Positions 1 through 11,784 of a stretch of DNA of 64,000 nt are shown here, one piece after another. The translations under genes were made by a program, and so were the position numbers. Positions within the stretch are counted from its first letter, which is position 1; each line of letters begins with the position of its first letter. The DNA is taken from the NCBI GenBank assembly GCA_037102815.1, contig BTPP01000008.1, positions 558,001 through 622,000 on the forward strand, read 5' to 3'. The notes under the pieces are model-generated. The model made no database searches. It was given only the letters and a program-made list of their open reading frames with translations, and was not told where the DNA came from. The stretch is from Neurospora intermedia (lineage: Eukaryota > Ascomycota > Sordariomycetes > Sordariales > Sordariaceae).

Positions 1-191
1 TGTTACAGAAGCAGAATATTAGTCACTTTGTCCACAACCCTGGTTTTTCATGGTATCATCATTCATGCTAGCTGCTTGGATATCTTAACACGACCCATTT
101 TCTTCCCTATATCAAGCATCTCAAAGGTACCCAACGATATGAGATCCCCAACAGCGCTTACTTCAAATTATTTTTACTACTACTTCCTCGC
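1..191. other. 3' flank of the CoA ligase gene
   Basis: This stretch lies downstream of the stop codon of the minus-strand CoA ligase. It probably holds that gene's 3' UTR and terminator. I see no open frame here with coding character. Confidence 0.5.
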
Positions 192-2071
192 TCAGAGTTT
201 TGCGCCTTGAGCCCGTCTAGCCTCCCTATCCTTATCCCTCAACAAGCGCCTTAAGATCTTTCCACTTGGGCTCTTGGGAATCGCATCGATGAACTCGACA
301 CCTCCTTTGAGCCACTTGTAGTGGGCCTTGTGCTCCTGCACATGCTTGATAATCTCAGCCGCGATCTCCGCGTCAGGGCGGGAAGACATGGAAGCGGGTG
401 TCACAACAAAGGCCTTTGGCACTTCTCCGTCGCGATCGTCGTGCACAGCAATGACAGCGCAGTCATCTACGGCGGGGTGAGAGAGGAGATGGGCTTCTAG
501 CTCGGCGGGCGCAACTTGGTGTCCCTGAAAGCATTATATGTCAGTATTTGGGCCCCACAATTTGGGAGTGCGGTGGAATCTACTGTACGTACCTTGACCT
601 TGATCAGCTCCTTCAGACGGTCAACGACAGTGATATGTTCGTATCCCGCTGGCGACTTGGTCACGATAACCTCATCTCCCGTTCGCATCCACCTTCCATC
701 TTCGTCAAAGACATAAGTTTCGCTGGTGGCACGCTCGTTGTTGAGATATCCAAGAGTAACGGACGGCGACTGGACGAGAAGTTCACCAGGCTTTCCGTAC
801 TCTGTAACCTCCCTTCCATCCTGGTCGACGAGCTTGACCTTGGCTCCAGGGACCAGAGAGCCTGATGTGCCCTGCACAATATCATGCTCACTTGTTGCGC
901 TAACGACAGTTGCCGTTTCCGTCAAGCCATAACCTTGGCCAACCTTCCATTTGGGGAGTAGCTTGCGCAACTCGTCCTGTGTCTCCGATCCGAGAGGGGC
1001 GGCACCCGTAAAGACATGGCGGACACTGCTCAAGTCGAATTTCTTGACAGTATCCCTGCTGCTCAACATACGAACGATGATGGGGGGTACCAGCGGGAGG
1101 TAGTTGATCTTGAATCTTTCAATGGCCTGAAGGAACTCGTTAAACTCAAACTTGGGTAGAACGATGACCTCGTCGCCGCGCCATGGGGCACAGTGAGCGA
1201 CCACGACAAGGCCGTAGATGTGGCTGAAGGGTAGCAATCCGAGCTCGACTTGTGTTTTGACACCCTTCTTCTTGCGACCGTAATCTTCGAATAAGCTGAT
1301 TTGCATCGTGTTGGCAATCACGTTCCTGTGGGAAACCATGACGGCCTTGGGAAGACCAGAGGTGCCGCTCGAGAAGCAGAGGAATGCGACTTGGCGCGCG
1401 CCTTGACCCTTGGTCCATTGGAGCGGCTCCAGGTCGGGTACGGAGCGGCCGAGCTCAACGAGGTCGTCGACGGTCTTGTAGGGAAGCTTCTTGGAATGGT
1501 GAGGCAGCTCCATCAGGAAGATCCTGTCTTCAGGGATGCCCACAGCCTTGGCGGCCTGGAGGGCGGTCTCCAGGACGGGCAGACATGTGAACAGGCACTT
1601 TGCGCCAGAAGAGCGAAGTTGGTGCTCGAGTTCACTAGCGTTGTATGCGACGTTGGCCGGAGTTGCGATGCCAGACAAGCGATGGACCGAGTGGAGGACG
1701 GAAATGTAGTCGATGGTGTTGTAAGAGAAGACGCAGATGACCTTATCCCAGGGTAAGTCGGCGTTGGGCTCCCATCCCATCAACTTGTGGAGGGCCTTTG
1801 CAAGGAGCTCTGTCCTCTCAAAGGCCTGCTTCACAGTATATGTCTTGCCGGTAAGACCGCATGTCCAAGGGTTCTTGCTTTTGTCGATGGGGCGGCGGCC
1901 GTAGACTTCATTCTTCATAAACTCACCAATGGTGACTGAATCGGGAGGGTCTAGTTGTCGTTAGTGGAGGCACGGCTAGAGACGACAAGTAGCCGGTCAT
2001 GGATAAGCCGGGCTGGAACTTAACGTACCGAAGGGGAGCTTGGGCACCCAAGGCGGAGGATAGAAGACCAT
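192..2071 (-). CDS. 4-coumarate-CoA ligase-like acyl-CoA synthetase, peroxisomal
   Basis: Three exons (2029-2071, 593-1950, 192-524) join in phase to a 577-residue protein. It belongs to the ANL (AMP-forming acyl/aryl-CoA ligase) superfamily: the acid is adenylated with ATP and then transferred to CoA. Visible motifs are the P-loop SSGTSGLPK (about residue 208), YGLTETATV (about 355), the WMRTGDE hinge region, DRLKELIKVKG, and the catalytic-lysine motif PKSPSGKILRR near the C-terminus. The last three residues are AKL, a type 1 peroxisomal targeting signal, so the enzyme probably acts in the peroxisome. The start was placed at 2071 because the N-terminus MVFYPPPWVPKLPF is typical of fungal 4CL-like enzymes. 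Introns are 525-592 (68 bp) and 1951-2028 (78 bp). The substrate cannot be told from sequence: aromatic, fatty or other acids are all possible in this family. Confidence 0.9.
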
Positions 2072-3881
2072 TCTGAAGTGTTGGTGAGTAGAGAGAGTAT
2101 GGCGGAGGAAAGGGACTCGGACGGAAGTTCAGTCCTGCGGCTGCTGTTTGTCAAGGGTGACCTGGGAGGGCGGACAGAGATGGAGACTGATGAATGAGGG
2201 ACGGGAGATTGGTAAAAGAAAAGAAGAGAAAGGACACAGGAGGGGGAAAAGGAATCTATCAAGTTGCGCGCCTTTTCCGCGCCCATTTCCCATTCATCAG
2301 TCGCCCTCCACCTCCATCTCCATCAGTCCCGTCACCACCGAGTTGTTTCCGCCATCTGTCCGAGTCTTGGCCGCGGTTGGAGGTCCCGGCCATGATCCAC
2401 GGCTTGTACCTCTAGTGTACATGATGCAAGGAGACGAAAAAGTGACCACAATTCCGCACTGAGCTTTCCGCTTCTAGGTGCCGTTAACGTATCCCCACTT
2501 CCCCACATCAGCAGGTTCGTAGGTAACGGTTTCCCCCAAATCGGGCCTCGGCTATCAGAGTTATCTGGGGAAAAGCAGACCCACTCTTCTTCCTCTTTCG
2601 TCCATGTACATTACCTAGGTATACCGCGGTACACCATTTCCGGCATCAACGACACTACTACTTGAGATTTGCAATCTCACGATGCCCTCACTATACTCGT
2701 CTTTTAGTCTTTGACATGTCTCTTTTTATTGCCTGACTGGAAAAGAGTAAGCGGAGGGACCGAGAGACGGCCGAAACCGTCACCGCATCGCCGACCACCC
2801 CACTCGGCATCCATTTTGCGGAACTGTGTTAGGGCCAGTGACCCACACAGTTCGCCGTTGTGCGAGTTTCAAGTGCAGCCGTTCATCTCAACATTCCGCT
2901 GTATCAAGCGGAATACCGGAATTGATGCAACACAACTCCACTGGTCGCACCAGGCGCCGACACGTCGAACGATATGAAATCCTGTACAAAGCCTCCGTGT
3001 TCTTTGGGCATTTAATTTCCTCTCGAGATGTCGAATCGGACCACCATCGGCGTACCAATTGTCATGATTGACGGCCACCTCAACAAATGTTATGTTTCTG
3101 TCTATGGAACATCTGTTATGTGCCAAGATCGTGACCGCGCGTGAATGATGGATTCGAGCGCCATCTTCGGACTATTGCCGTCCAACGCCAAACGCTGTGC
3201 AACCACGCTTCAAATTGTAAGCTTACATTTGATTTCGGGCGTTGATAACCACGGGCCGCACTTAAACATCACCTACATGCTTCAGTTTGGTTGGCAACAC
3301 AATCTCGGGAAAAGCACCGCTGTTGGCACGTTCGGTTAAGGACGACGAATTACGTGATAGTCGTCACCAGAACTGAAATCCCGGTACTTCTTATATGTCA
3401 AGCAGGACTCGTCAACCACTATGTCGCATGCGTGAAGCAATGCTCCATGATTTATATGTGTATCTGCAACCGGTACTGATGACGAACAACTGCATCGGTG
3501 AGAGCGAGTTATGCATCTCCTGTCAGGGCAGGCAACTTACGCTGGTACCCTTTTGACTTGCCCTCCAGACCATTTCGCCAGTGTGCTCTTTCCTTGCAAT
3601 AATCATCCTTCTACCGTGACCCATCGCATTGAGAAGGAGTGAACACGCAGCGATGTCTCCCTGACTTCTTCCGTCTCTTCCCTTTCAGACCGTCGGAAGC
3701 AACTAATCTCTAGGAAAATTAGATTACAGAAGAAAAAATCAACTCAGGCCCCTGAGAAAAAGGGAAAGCTCCCTGCCACACTGGCCAGAATATGAGGAGT
3801 GAAAACAGACCAACAGTCTAGCAACCCCAAATTCTCATCTTCACATCGTTCCCAATAGAGCAACTGCATCAGGAGAGCAAA
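2072..3881. other. Divergent intergenic region
   Basis: This is the shared upstream region of the CoA ligase (-) and the small protein at 3882 (+). It contains a TACCTAGGTATACC block near 2612-2625 and several short open frames without coding character. I see no RNA gene or mobile element. Confidence 0.5.
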
Positions 3882-4430
3882 ATGGCGACAAAATTCACAC
3901 CGATCAACCAGCGCAAGAAGGCTGCAGATATCCGCCATGTCCCTTCCGGATTACCAGATGTGTCGCCATGCTCGCCGCCCATGTCACCGCTTAGTCCGCC
4001 GCCGTCGTGGTTTAACGATGAAGACATGGAATGCCCTCACACTCCAATCAGGAAGCAATCGGCCTCTCTGCTAGCGCCCTCTACCAGCTCCCCCCTCCGA
4101 TCGAAGAGTAACCACACCGAACGTTTCTCATCCTCGCCATTGTTAGTGGGGCAAGGATTGGCACCTTCAACGCTCCTGTTCCCACATCTTCCAGCCCCCG
4201 CTCTTCAAAAGAATGCCCGACCAACCGCTCGCAAGCGTGACTCTAAGGAACTCGGAACAGAAGAAGTCGAGCACGGTCCAAAGGCTGCTCGCCGTAGAAC
4301 TCGGAAGACATCCACACAAGACGAAGACACCGCATTGTTGACTCCGGTCAGCAACATGAGCGAAAGCCCGCAACCCTCCGGAATTCCAAAGACCGGCAGT
4401 GCTATCCAAGCTACGAGGCAGATTGTGTGA
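3882..4430 (+). CDS. Hypothetical small disordered protein, Ser/Pro-rich
   Basis: A 182-residue open frame starting in a good context (caaaATGGcg). I do not recognise the family. The protein is predicted by eye to be largely disordered and is rich in SP/TP sites (for example SPCSPPMSPLSPPPS near residue 28 and HTPIRK near 53), which suit proline-directed kinases. It has basic stretches (PTARKRD near 114, KAARRRTRK near 134) that could be nuclear localisation signals. There are no transmembrane or catalytic motifs. The last codons (…RQIV, tga) abut a GTGTGAG sequence, so a further 3' exon is possible (for example splicing to the AG near 4512), but the phase and homology cannot be settled here. 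Confidence 0.5.
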   Translation: MATKFTPINQRKKAADIRHVPSGLPDVSPCSPPMSPLSPPPSWFNDEDMECPHTPIRKQSASLLAPSTSSPLRSKSNHTERFSSSPLLVGQGLAPSTLLFPHLPAPALQKNARPTARKRDSKELGTEEVEHGPKAARRRTRKTSTQDEDTALLTPVSNMSESPQPSGIPKTGSAIQATRQIV

Positions 4431-5912
4431 GCACTGTTCTATTTCAGGGCTTGCAAAGACAGCCTTCATTCCCGCAATGACCTTGCTTGTGGCTTACTCG
4501 TCGATCTAAGATGCAGTGTCAGGGACGTCTTTGGAGGTCAATTTACTATCTCATGACTGTGAGTCTGCAAGATAACGTACACTCATCGATTTCGTATCAC
4601 TACCCGATTCTTTCGAAAGCTGCGAAGGAAATGAGAGGAATACCGTCACAAACATAGAGATGTTCGTCGCAGAAAGAGAAAAGAACAGCCAAAAGAACAA
4701 TGGAACAATGGTCTCGCATACTCCCCATTACCCGCACAGCCACCTTCTCGGCAGTTTACCATTTGCCGATTATCATACCGTAGTTGCGACGCATCGCCGT
4801 TGTCTTGGCGTATACACTACATGTTCCTTAGTCCAGAGCGGAAAGGCGAGGGGGGAGGGAGGGGAGAAGGAGAAAGGAGAGGGGCTATTGACAGTCCGAC
4901 CGGCGGAATCGGGCACCCCCGTCTGAAAGTGCCGTTGTGGAGAATCGAACTGGTAGGCTTGACCTGTGATTTTGGCCAATTATATGTTTCGTCAAATTGC
5001 TTTACTGTGTGTCCGTTTCGGGGGTGATGAATGACGGGAAGGAAGAGCAAATTATGAAATCGACCCGGTGTCAATGGTAGGCGGCCAGGCAACTTTCAGG
5101 ACAGCGTTCCATGAGATGAGGTTACTAATTGCCCTCAACACGGGAATCAGGGTCGACGATGTTGTCATGTTTGAACCTTCGCAAGGCTTATATATCTCCA
5201 GACCCTGATTGTAGTCATTGCCGCCGCTAAGGGGTCGGTTGACAATGGGATACCGGAAGCTATGGGAGACTCGATCAATGGAAATGTACCTATGTTGCTT
5301 TCCATCAATACCCTCAATAGACTGTCTGCATCATCAACACGGTCGTTCACAACTCTGAATCCCTTGATGCTGTGAACTGGAACTGAAGCTGTGAACAGCG
5401 ATAATTGACCAGGACTATACCTAAGGACAGTGATGTCATTAAAGCTTATCGGAGATTATGGCCCACCGGAACGGCTGACCCCACCCTTACACCGTGCACC
5501 GCTCCGGTGGGCGGTGGGGGACCGGCGCAGGGGAAGTGGAGTGGATCCGCGCGCTTACAAACGTCCAGTGCGGGACGGGGCGGGGACCCGGCCGGGTTGA
5601 GGTGACTTTGTTGCGCCAAAGGCTTGGCGAAAATGTTCCATTCTTTGCGATCGGCCCCGCTTAGGTTGCGTCCAGTTCGGGAGCTCCAATTTAATCTTTC
5701 CGACGATCTTCTTCGGTCCAGCAGCATCCACCGCCGACGACGACGACGACAGCAGCCTCGGCCACGGCAACAATCACCGCTCAGCAAATCCTTGCCCGAT
5801 TCCCAGACGAGTGGCTAGGTCTTGCTTTCCTCGATCTTGAAGCTTCCACTCACCCCGCCACTTCCTCCCGCAAGTACCTCGAATCAAGCAGACCGAAACA
5901 CCTAAAAACACC
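4431..5912. other. Intergenic region upstream of ATP12
   Basis: This stretch separates the small disordered gene from ATP12. A purine-rich block (gagggggagggagggga) lies near 4849-4882 and a GC-rich block at about 5460-5600. I see no further gene; the short open frames on both strands lack coding features. Confidence 0.45.
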
Positions 5913-7220
5913 ATGACGCCCGCCGCCGCCGCCGCCGCGATGCGGATGCGTCTGGCCGCTCCTCTCCTCCGCCAGCGCGCCGCCATTCTCCCCTCCTCCC
6001 GAACTCTCCTAGCCTACCGCAATAGCGCCCGCGCAATCCACTCCAGCCCACCCGAGCAAGCCAAGGTTGTACCCGTCTACGGAACCGGCCCGCCTCCCGA
6101 GCCACCCAAGCCCGCCGCCGAGTTCGCCTCCAGCAGCACCTCATCCTCCGCCCATCCCTCCCACAACAGCGGCGCCATTCCCGAAATCAAAGAAGGCACC
6201 GCCGCCGACCCTTGGTCCCGCATCTCCCGCCGCAAGCGGCAAGCCGCCATGCTGCGCGCCGCCACCTTGCCCCCCACCGCCGGCTCCTCCTCCGCGCCGG
6301 GCGGCATCGGACTCCTCAAGCGGCGTTTCTGGAAGTCCGTCCACGTCGCGACCAAGAACGACATGAACGAGATCCATCTCGACTCGCGCCCGCTCCGCCG
6401 TCCCGACACTAAATCCATCATCCGCCTGCCCTTGACCAAACCCTCCCTCGCCTCGGCGCTCGCCATCGAATGGGACCAGCTCGTGTCTGCGCAACAAGCC
6501 ACCAAGCAACATCTCATCCCCCTCACCTCGCTCGTCTGCAGAGCACTCGACATCGCCGACCAAGACAGCCTGGGCAAGACGGACATCCGCAACGCCATCG
6601 CCACCGTCTTGCTCCGCTACCTCGACACCGACTCCCTCCTCTGCTGGGCGCCCGCGCCCGAGCACCCCGAAGACGGCCGGAACGAGGCCGGGTATACCCT
6701 CAGGGAAGTACAAGAGGAGGCGTACAGCTCCGTTGTCTCTTTTCTGACGACGCGCGTCTGGCCGGGCGTGACCATTGTCCCCGTCCTCGACGAAACGAGC
6801 ATCATGCCCCGCCAGCAGGAACCGGGCACGCGCGAGGTGGTGCAGGGGTGGATGTTGGGCTTGTCGGCGTGGGAGCTGGCGGCGCTGGAGAGGGCGACGC
6901 TGGCGGGCAAGAGCTTGTTGGTGGCTGCGAGGTTGGTGGTGGAGTGGAGTGGGGATGGGGGCAATGCGGTTGTTCCGACTCCGACTCCGGCTGAAGAGGA
7001 GGAGATTAACACCATCAACCCAGACAAGAAGAGGTGGGGGGTGGAGGAAGCGGCCAAGGCGGTCAGTTTGGAGGTGGACTGGCAGACGACGCAGTGGGGT
7101 GAGGTGGAAGACACGCATGATGTTGAAAAGGTCGATTTGAGGAGGCAGTTGGGCAGCGCGGTCTTGCTGTGCGCGGGCCAGGGGGCGACGGATGTGAGTG
7201 CCAGCAAGGCAAAGCTATAG
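5913..7220 (+). CDS. ATP12: ATP12, mitochondrial F1-ATPase assembly chaperone
   Basis: A single-exon 435-residue protein. ATP12 binds free F1 alpha subunits in the mitochondrial matrix and is needed to assemble the alpha3beta3 core of ATP synthase. The N-terminal 50 or so residues (MTPAAAAAAMRMRLAAPLLR…) are rich in Ala, Arg and Ser and lack acids, as in a presequence. The ATP12 domain follows: RRFWKSVHV (137-145), LDSRPLRRPDTKSIIRLP (156-173), ALAIEWDQL (182-190), the CRALDIAD and LLRYLDTDSLL segments (208-243), VWPGV (282-286) and a helical LSAWELAALE region (317-326). Residues 346-395 are a variable insert rich in acids, and the tail is longer than in yeast, which makes the protein larger than the usual 330-ish residues. 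The start is the first of two close Met codons. Confidence 0.93.
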   Translation: MTPAAAAAAMRMRLAAPLLRQRAAILPSSRTLLAYRNSARAIHSSPPEQAKVVPVYGTGPPPEPPKPAAEFASSSTSSSAHPSHNSGAIPEIKEGTAADPWSRISRRKRQAAMLRAATLPPTAGSSSAPGGIGLLKRRFWKSVHVATKNDMNEIHLDSRPLRRPDTKSIIRLPLTKPSLASALAIEWDQLVSAQQATKQHLIPLTSLVCRALDIADQDSLGKTDIRNAIATVLLRYLDTDSLLCWAPAPEHPEDGRNEAGYTLREVQEEAYSSVVSFLTTRVWPGVTIVPVLDETSIMPRQQEPGTREVVQGWMLGLSAWELAALERATLAGKSLLVAARLVVEWSGDGGNAVVPTPTPAEEEEINTINPDKKRWGVEEAAKAVSLEVDWQTTQWGEVEDTHDVEKVDLRRQLGSAVLLCAGQGATDVSASKAKL

Positions 7221-7724
7221 TACAGTTTTGGTTGTGAGGTCGTGGTGGGTTTGTATGGTTAGGTCGGGTATGGATACGGTGCGGGAAAGAAGAAGGTTGT
7301 ATGTTATGGTTATCTGAACTGTATATTGTATCATAAGGGCATTGTTTGTTGAGCTGTACATGGTATCCAGGTATATATAAAAGTATGGAGCATTGTAAAC
7401 GAAGCTGGTTTATACCATTTCTTGGTGTCAGATTCCGTGATGATTATGCGCCTGGCGATTATGAATGAACTTCTGACCCATTCAGAGCTCTTAGTATCTA
7501 ATAGAGAACACACAATTTGAGTTTATGGTACTACATCTATTGATATAAACGGTTGCCCATGGTGAAGAAGTTGATAGACGGTTGAGTCCCTTCCATATTC
7601 ATATCTCTTTTATTTTGTCTTACATTTATCTCTCTCCCCTCCCCACATGCAACGAAAAGGAAATGTAGGTAGCTCGGCAATGTACATAAAGTTACTTCTA
7701 GCTGATAGCTCAGCATACACACAC

Positions 7725-7742
7725 AAAAAAAAAAAAAAAAAA
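7725..7742 (+). repeat. Poly-A run (18 bases)
   Basis: This is a mononucleotide A tract preceded by CACACA. It lies between convergent genes, on the 3' side of ATP12. Confidence 0.9.
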
Positions 7743-7884
7743 CCAATGAGCCAAGTGAAACCAGTAGTAGGCCAGTCAGTAAAGAGATAAGGTAACATGG
7801 TGATGACAAAAGAACATGAAAAGGTGAGTAGCAGTACTTATACCAATATATCCCCGCCCGCGCGCGCGCCCCTTTCTCTAAGAC

Positions 7885-7912
7885 CAAGAACAAGAACAAG
7901 AACAAGAACAAG
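7885..7912 (+). repeat. CAAGAA hexanucleotide tandem repeat
   Basis: Roughly 4.7 copies of CAAGAA lie in the convergent intergenic region, next to a short CG-alternating tract. Confidence 0.85.
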
Positions 7913-8159
7913 ATAACATAAAAGATTCCTTTTTGATGACAACGCTAGTAAGTAACTTATCCCACTAACGACGATATATACTCCCCTTCCGTAACCTCCT
8001 TCTTCCTCCTCCCCCAACCCACCCACCATCTTCCCTTCATGCCGCTCCTGCCCCAGCTCCAGCTCCAAAAGGTCAAACCCCATTAATCAACTTTAAATAG
8101 AGAAGTAAAAAAAAGGAATAACCGAATCAATAAATAAGTCTCAAAAGACAAAGAAAACG

Positions 8160-8180
8160 AAAAAAAAAAAAAAAAAAAAA
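8160..8180 (+). repeat. Poly-A run (21 bases)
   Basis: A mononucleotide A run just downstream of the EFR3 stop codon on the opposite strand, so a T run in the EFR3 3' UTR or terminator. Confidence 0.9.
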
Positions 8181-8288
8181 GACACCAGACCCCGTTAAAA
8201 CATATGTGTTTTTTGTTTTTCCTTTCCCTTCCCAAATCCAACAACACCACCCATCAGCTTCCCTCACTTCTCTTTCCTCTTGGTCGGT

Positions 8289-11200
8289 TTAGTAAGGAGG
8301 CTTCCCCCCAGCCCCCAGACTCTTGATATCGCTAATCGAAGCACTATCAATTCCCTTCAACAAAGCCGCCAGGTCCATAGCCGGAGGCTTCTCTCCCAGC
8401 CAGGACGAGGACATCGGTCCCGCGCGAGAGCCCGCCCGGCTCTTGATGCTTCTCTTGGAGGAAGTCGATGGCCTCGGAAGGGTGGTGGTGTGCGCAGTAG
8501 TAGCCTGGGGTTGTTGAGTGCGGGAAGTAGTTCGCGAGATGGGGACGCCGAGGTTACCCGCGGCGCCGTTGGATCCTTCTTGACCACCAGCACCGTTGAC
8601 GACGCTTTCCTCTCCTCCTGGAACCAGCGGCCCTCCGAACTTCAGCTGCTGAGTCCGATCCTGGGATGGGCGGCGTGGCGGGCTGGAAGCGGCCTGGCTG
8701 GCATTACCGGGTGAGCCCTGCCTGCTGCCAGAGGCGGCTGGGTTGAACGACATCTCGCTAGGCGCCATGTCATAGCTGACGAGGCTATCGTCGCTATCAT
8801 CAGAGTGCTGGAATCCGATGCCGTGCGAGGTCGGCGGGGGTTGGAGGTGGCCTGACAGAACGGCCTTGAGCTGCTCCACGGACGTGACTGGTTGTTGGGC
8901 CTTGACCCTGTAGGTAGAGAGGGCGGGTGAGCCGCCGCCGTTGCTGCGGATGCTGGTCTTGCGCGTCCTGCCGGTTTGGACGCCGTTGGGGCCTGTTGGG
9001 GAAGACGAAGGGCGGAGGTTAGAGTTGCTGCCGTTTGGTGAGGTCACGCCGTTTACGCCGAGGCGGTTGTTGTTGTTGTTGACAGTGTTGCGGTGAGTAC
9101 CGTTTGTGCCGTTGAGCGAGGCGGTCTGGCTGCTGCCGGCTTGCGTGTTGGCGAGCACTGCTTCGCGTGTCCAGTCGCCGAGCATCAGCTCGCGAAATTG
9201 TGCTGGGACTTCCCGCTGAGTCTCGTCCTTGGGGGTCGCGCTCAACGTCGACCCGAGCATCGGGTGGGTGAAGTTCCGACCGGGACTAGTGGTCGGGCTT
9301 GTAGGAGGGGAGGTTGCCAGTTCCTGGTAGCCTGTGCAGATGCAGTCTACCAGGGATGCGCGCTCATCGAACGGCAAGAGTGCCTCGGACTCGAGATCCC
9401 GCATGTTCATCTGTGGTGGGGGGCGTGCCTGACCCGGTGTGCCTACGACATCAACGGCAGGAGCGGGAATGTTGATACCCTCGACCCAAAAGTTCTTGCT
9501 ACGGCGCCTGATAATCTCGCCGTGGATAGCGCTCCCGGGAGCAGTTCCTTCGCAGTCAAACTTCTCGGTCAGAGTCCAGAGGTAACCATGTACCAAGCTG
9601 CCAATGCGGACCTTTCCAAGGGGCGTCTCAACATCTTGGATATCCTCTTGGAGTCTGAAGATCATGGGAATACCAAACTTGGCAGCATTGACACCGAGCT
9701 GACTCACGAGCTTGGCCAAGAGTACGTGGAGCAGCACCAGATCATTCTCGTAGTCAACAAACTGCAAAGCATGGTCGTAGATAGCAAGGTGGAGGAGCTG
9801 CAAGAAATGCGAGCGTGGTGCATTTGCCGACTTGTCCACCCGGGCAGATGCGCTTGAGACGACCCGGCGAGCCAGATTGTTTTCCTGCGCAGCCCGGTTC
9901 TTCAGCGTTGTCCTGGCAGACTCGTCCCTCGCTAGGGAATCTGCTGGTGTGGTCTCCCGATCTAACCAAGTCACAACAGCATCTACATATGCCTTGCGTA
10001 CAAGGCCATCAGGATCCCGCAGAAGCCATTGGGTACCATCCCAGGTCTGGATGGGAACACGATTCCTGGAGAGGTTGATGTGGCCGCCGCTCATCTTTGT
10101 GCGGGGATTGGCAACCCAAAGAATCGCCTTGATAGCTTTGAGCGCCGCAATCTTGGCGACAGTAAGAGCGAAAAGAGATTCGAGGGGTTGGTCCTCAGCG
10201 GCTCCGTTCTCCGACCTCTCTCCGTTTGGCGAGGAGTTCGGGGGGCTGGTGGGCCTGGATGGCCGTAGCTTAAGGAGAATCGTCTGGATCATGTCCGAGA
10301 TCTGGTCGGCGTAGTAAACGTGAGTGGCCAAGTCGCCAATACACTGTTGCAGCCTGACCAACAACTCTCTGCGCTGTCCTATAGCCCCTTCATTGGTGCC
10401 GATTGTCTCGTCCTCGACCCTCATACTATCCGGGTCCCCTGGCATCTGAACAAGGCTCTGCATATGGCCAAGGAGGTTGAGAAGGACGTCCATGACGCTC
10501 AAGCCGATCAGGTTGACATCCGAGCGCAAGAGAGCGCTAATCATAGCCGCCTGGATGTTGTGGTGTCGCAGGTTTTCGTCGGTTAGGGGTCGTTGCGTGA
10601 GGACCTCGATGGCTGTGAGGAGAATGGTGAATCTGTCCGCGACCGGCGCCCACCGAGCCGCCATCAAAAATACCTTGATCGCCCACCCATTGTCCTTCCC
10701 CTGAGCATCCCTCTTGACGACTTGTTCGTTCTGGTCCACTCGCTCCTCGATGAACCTGAGCAGAGCAATGGTGGGGTTGTGCGTCTGAGATCGGCTGGGG
10801 GCAATAAAGACCTGTCGCAAGCACTGCATGGCCAAGACGCCGATATCTTCCTCGGCAAGTTTGTCGACATCCACCGCGGTTCCCAGGAAAGCAATGGGGT
10901 TGGGGGCAGGCTCACCGCCGGTCGTCTCAGATGGCTGGGCCGTGGCATTGCTCGTCCTCCTCCGCAACAGCGGCGCATCCTCGACATTGTTGTCCCCTTG
11001 GACTCTCTGCAGCAAGACGTCGAGGAAGTCTTCGTTTTCCGTCCATAGGTTTTCCAGAATCATGGGGACAAGGATATCGTACTGGCGGGCAACCATGGAA
11101 GATAGGGCGTCGGAAGAGGCGACACTCCTAATGGCCTCCAAACCGGCATTCCTCCACCGCAGAGCGATAGGCTTACTATGCTGTGCCTTTCCAGGCGCAG

Positions 11201-11784
11201 GACGTGTCGAGGCAAGAGAGGCATACTGCTGGACGACAGAGACGTATTGGCGGAAATAGGCTTGATCGGCGGCGAGCGAGGTAGGGTCATGGTTCTCGCA
11301 GAAGGCCTGGAAGGTCGGGATCGAGGACTCGACCATGGTGATGTCGCTCGACTTGAGGACCTGCTCGAGGATGCTGAGGACACATGATGCGAACAGGGGG
11401 AGGTCCTTGGGAGACTTTTCGATCAGGGCAGCGAGGATCTGAAGGGTAACCTGGACGTTACTGTTTGGCGTGTGCATGCACTCGTTAGTATCCTTCCAGA
11501 GATGCTGTGCGACGAGGGGTTGTGGTTGGTGTGTTGCTCATGGCATCAGGCTCAAACAGATATACTTACCCTATCCTCTGGTGGTAGACATCACTGGCAG
11601 TCTTCTTCTCGAGGAAGCTGCCAACTTTCTGGATTTTTGCGCGGCGCGACTGGCAGTAGAACAGGAGGTAGCTCAGCTCGCTCGAATTAGGCTTCACATC
11701 GACGGCGCCCTTAATGGTTCGAGGATAGCACTTGAGGACCAAGACCTGGTGCTTGGGCCGGCATTTCTGCTGAAGGGCGTTCAT
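8289..11784 (-). CDS. EFR3: EFR3, plasma-membrane anchor of the PI4-kinase complex
   Basis: Two exons (11570-11784 and 8289-11460) join in phase to 1128 residues. In yeast and animals EFR3 holds the PI4-kinase STT4/PI4KIIIalpha with YPP1/TTC7 at the plasma membrane, where it makes PI4P. The N-terminus matches the family well: Cys8 and Cys19 in a basic segment (KCRPKHQVLVLKCYP), then PNSSELSYLLFY and KIQKVGSFLEKKTASDVYHQR. The N-terminal two-thirds is helical-repeat-like. The C-terminal third (after about residue 770) is a Ser/Asn/Gly-rich disordered tail. The 109 bp intron (11461-11569) ends after a TACTAAC branch site. The CAG at 11461-11463 was chosen because it yields RIGNVQVTLQ, as expected for the family; an open frame beginning MHTPNS inside the intron is not the start. 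Confidence 0.92.

Larger units (their letters stand above)
7221..8288. other. Convergent 3' region between ATP12 and EFR3
   Basis: About 1.07 kb between two convergent genes, which probably holds both 3' UTRs and terminators. It is unusually rich in simple sequence: an 18-base A run (7725-7742), a CG-alternating block near 7857-7870, about five copies of CAAGAA (7885-7912) and a 21-base A run (8160-8180). No gene is seen. Confidence 0.6.

Noticed and set aside
4925-4965. Minus-strand sequence resembling a tRNA B box (GTTCGATTC)
   Set aside because: No matching T-stem, no A box at the right distance and no acceptor stem.
6141-7118. A 325-codon minus-strand frame opposite ATP12
   Set aside because: The host gene is GC-rich and its complement is open by composition only; the frame is Arg/Gly-rich without motifs.
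11461-11477. MHTPNS start for EFR3
   Set aside because: It lies in the intron; the true N-terminus with PNSSELSYLL is in the upstream exon at 11570-11784.
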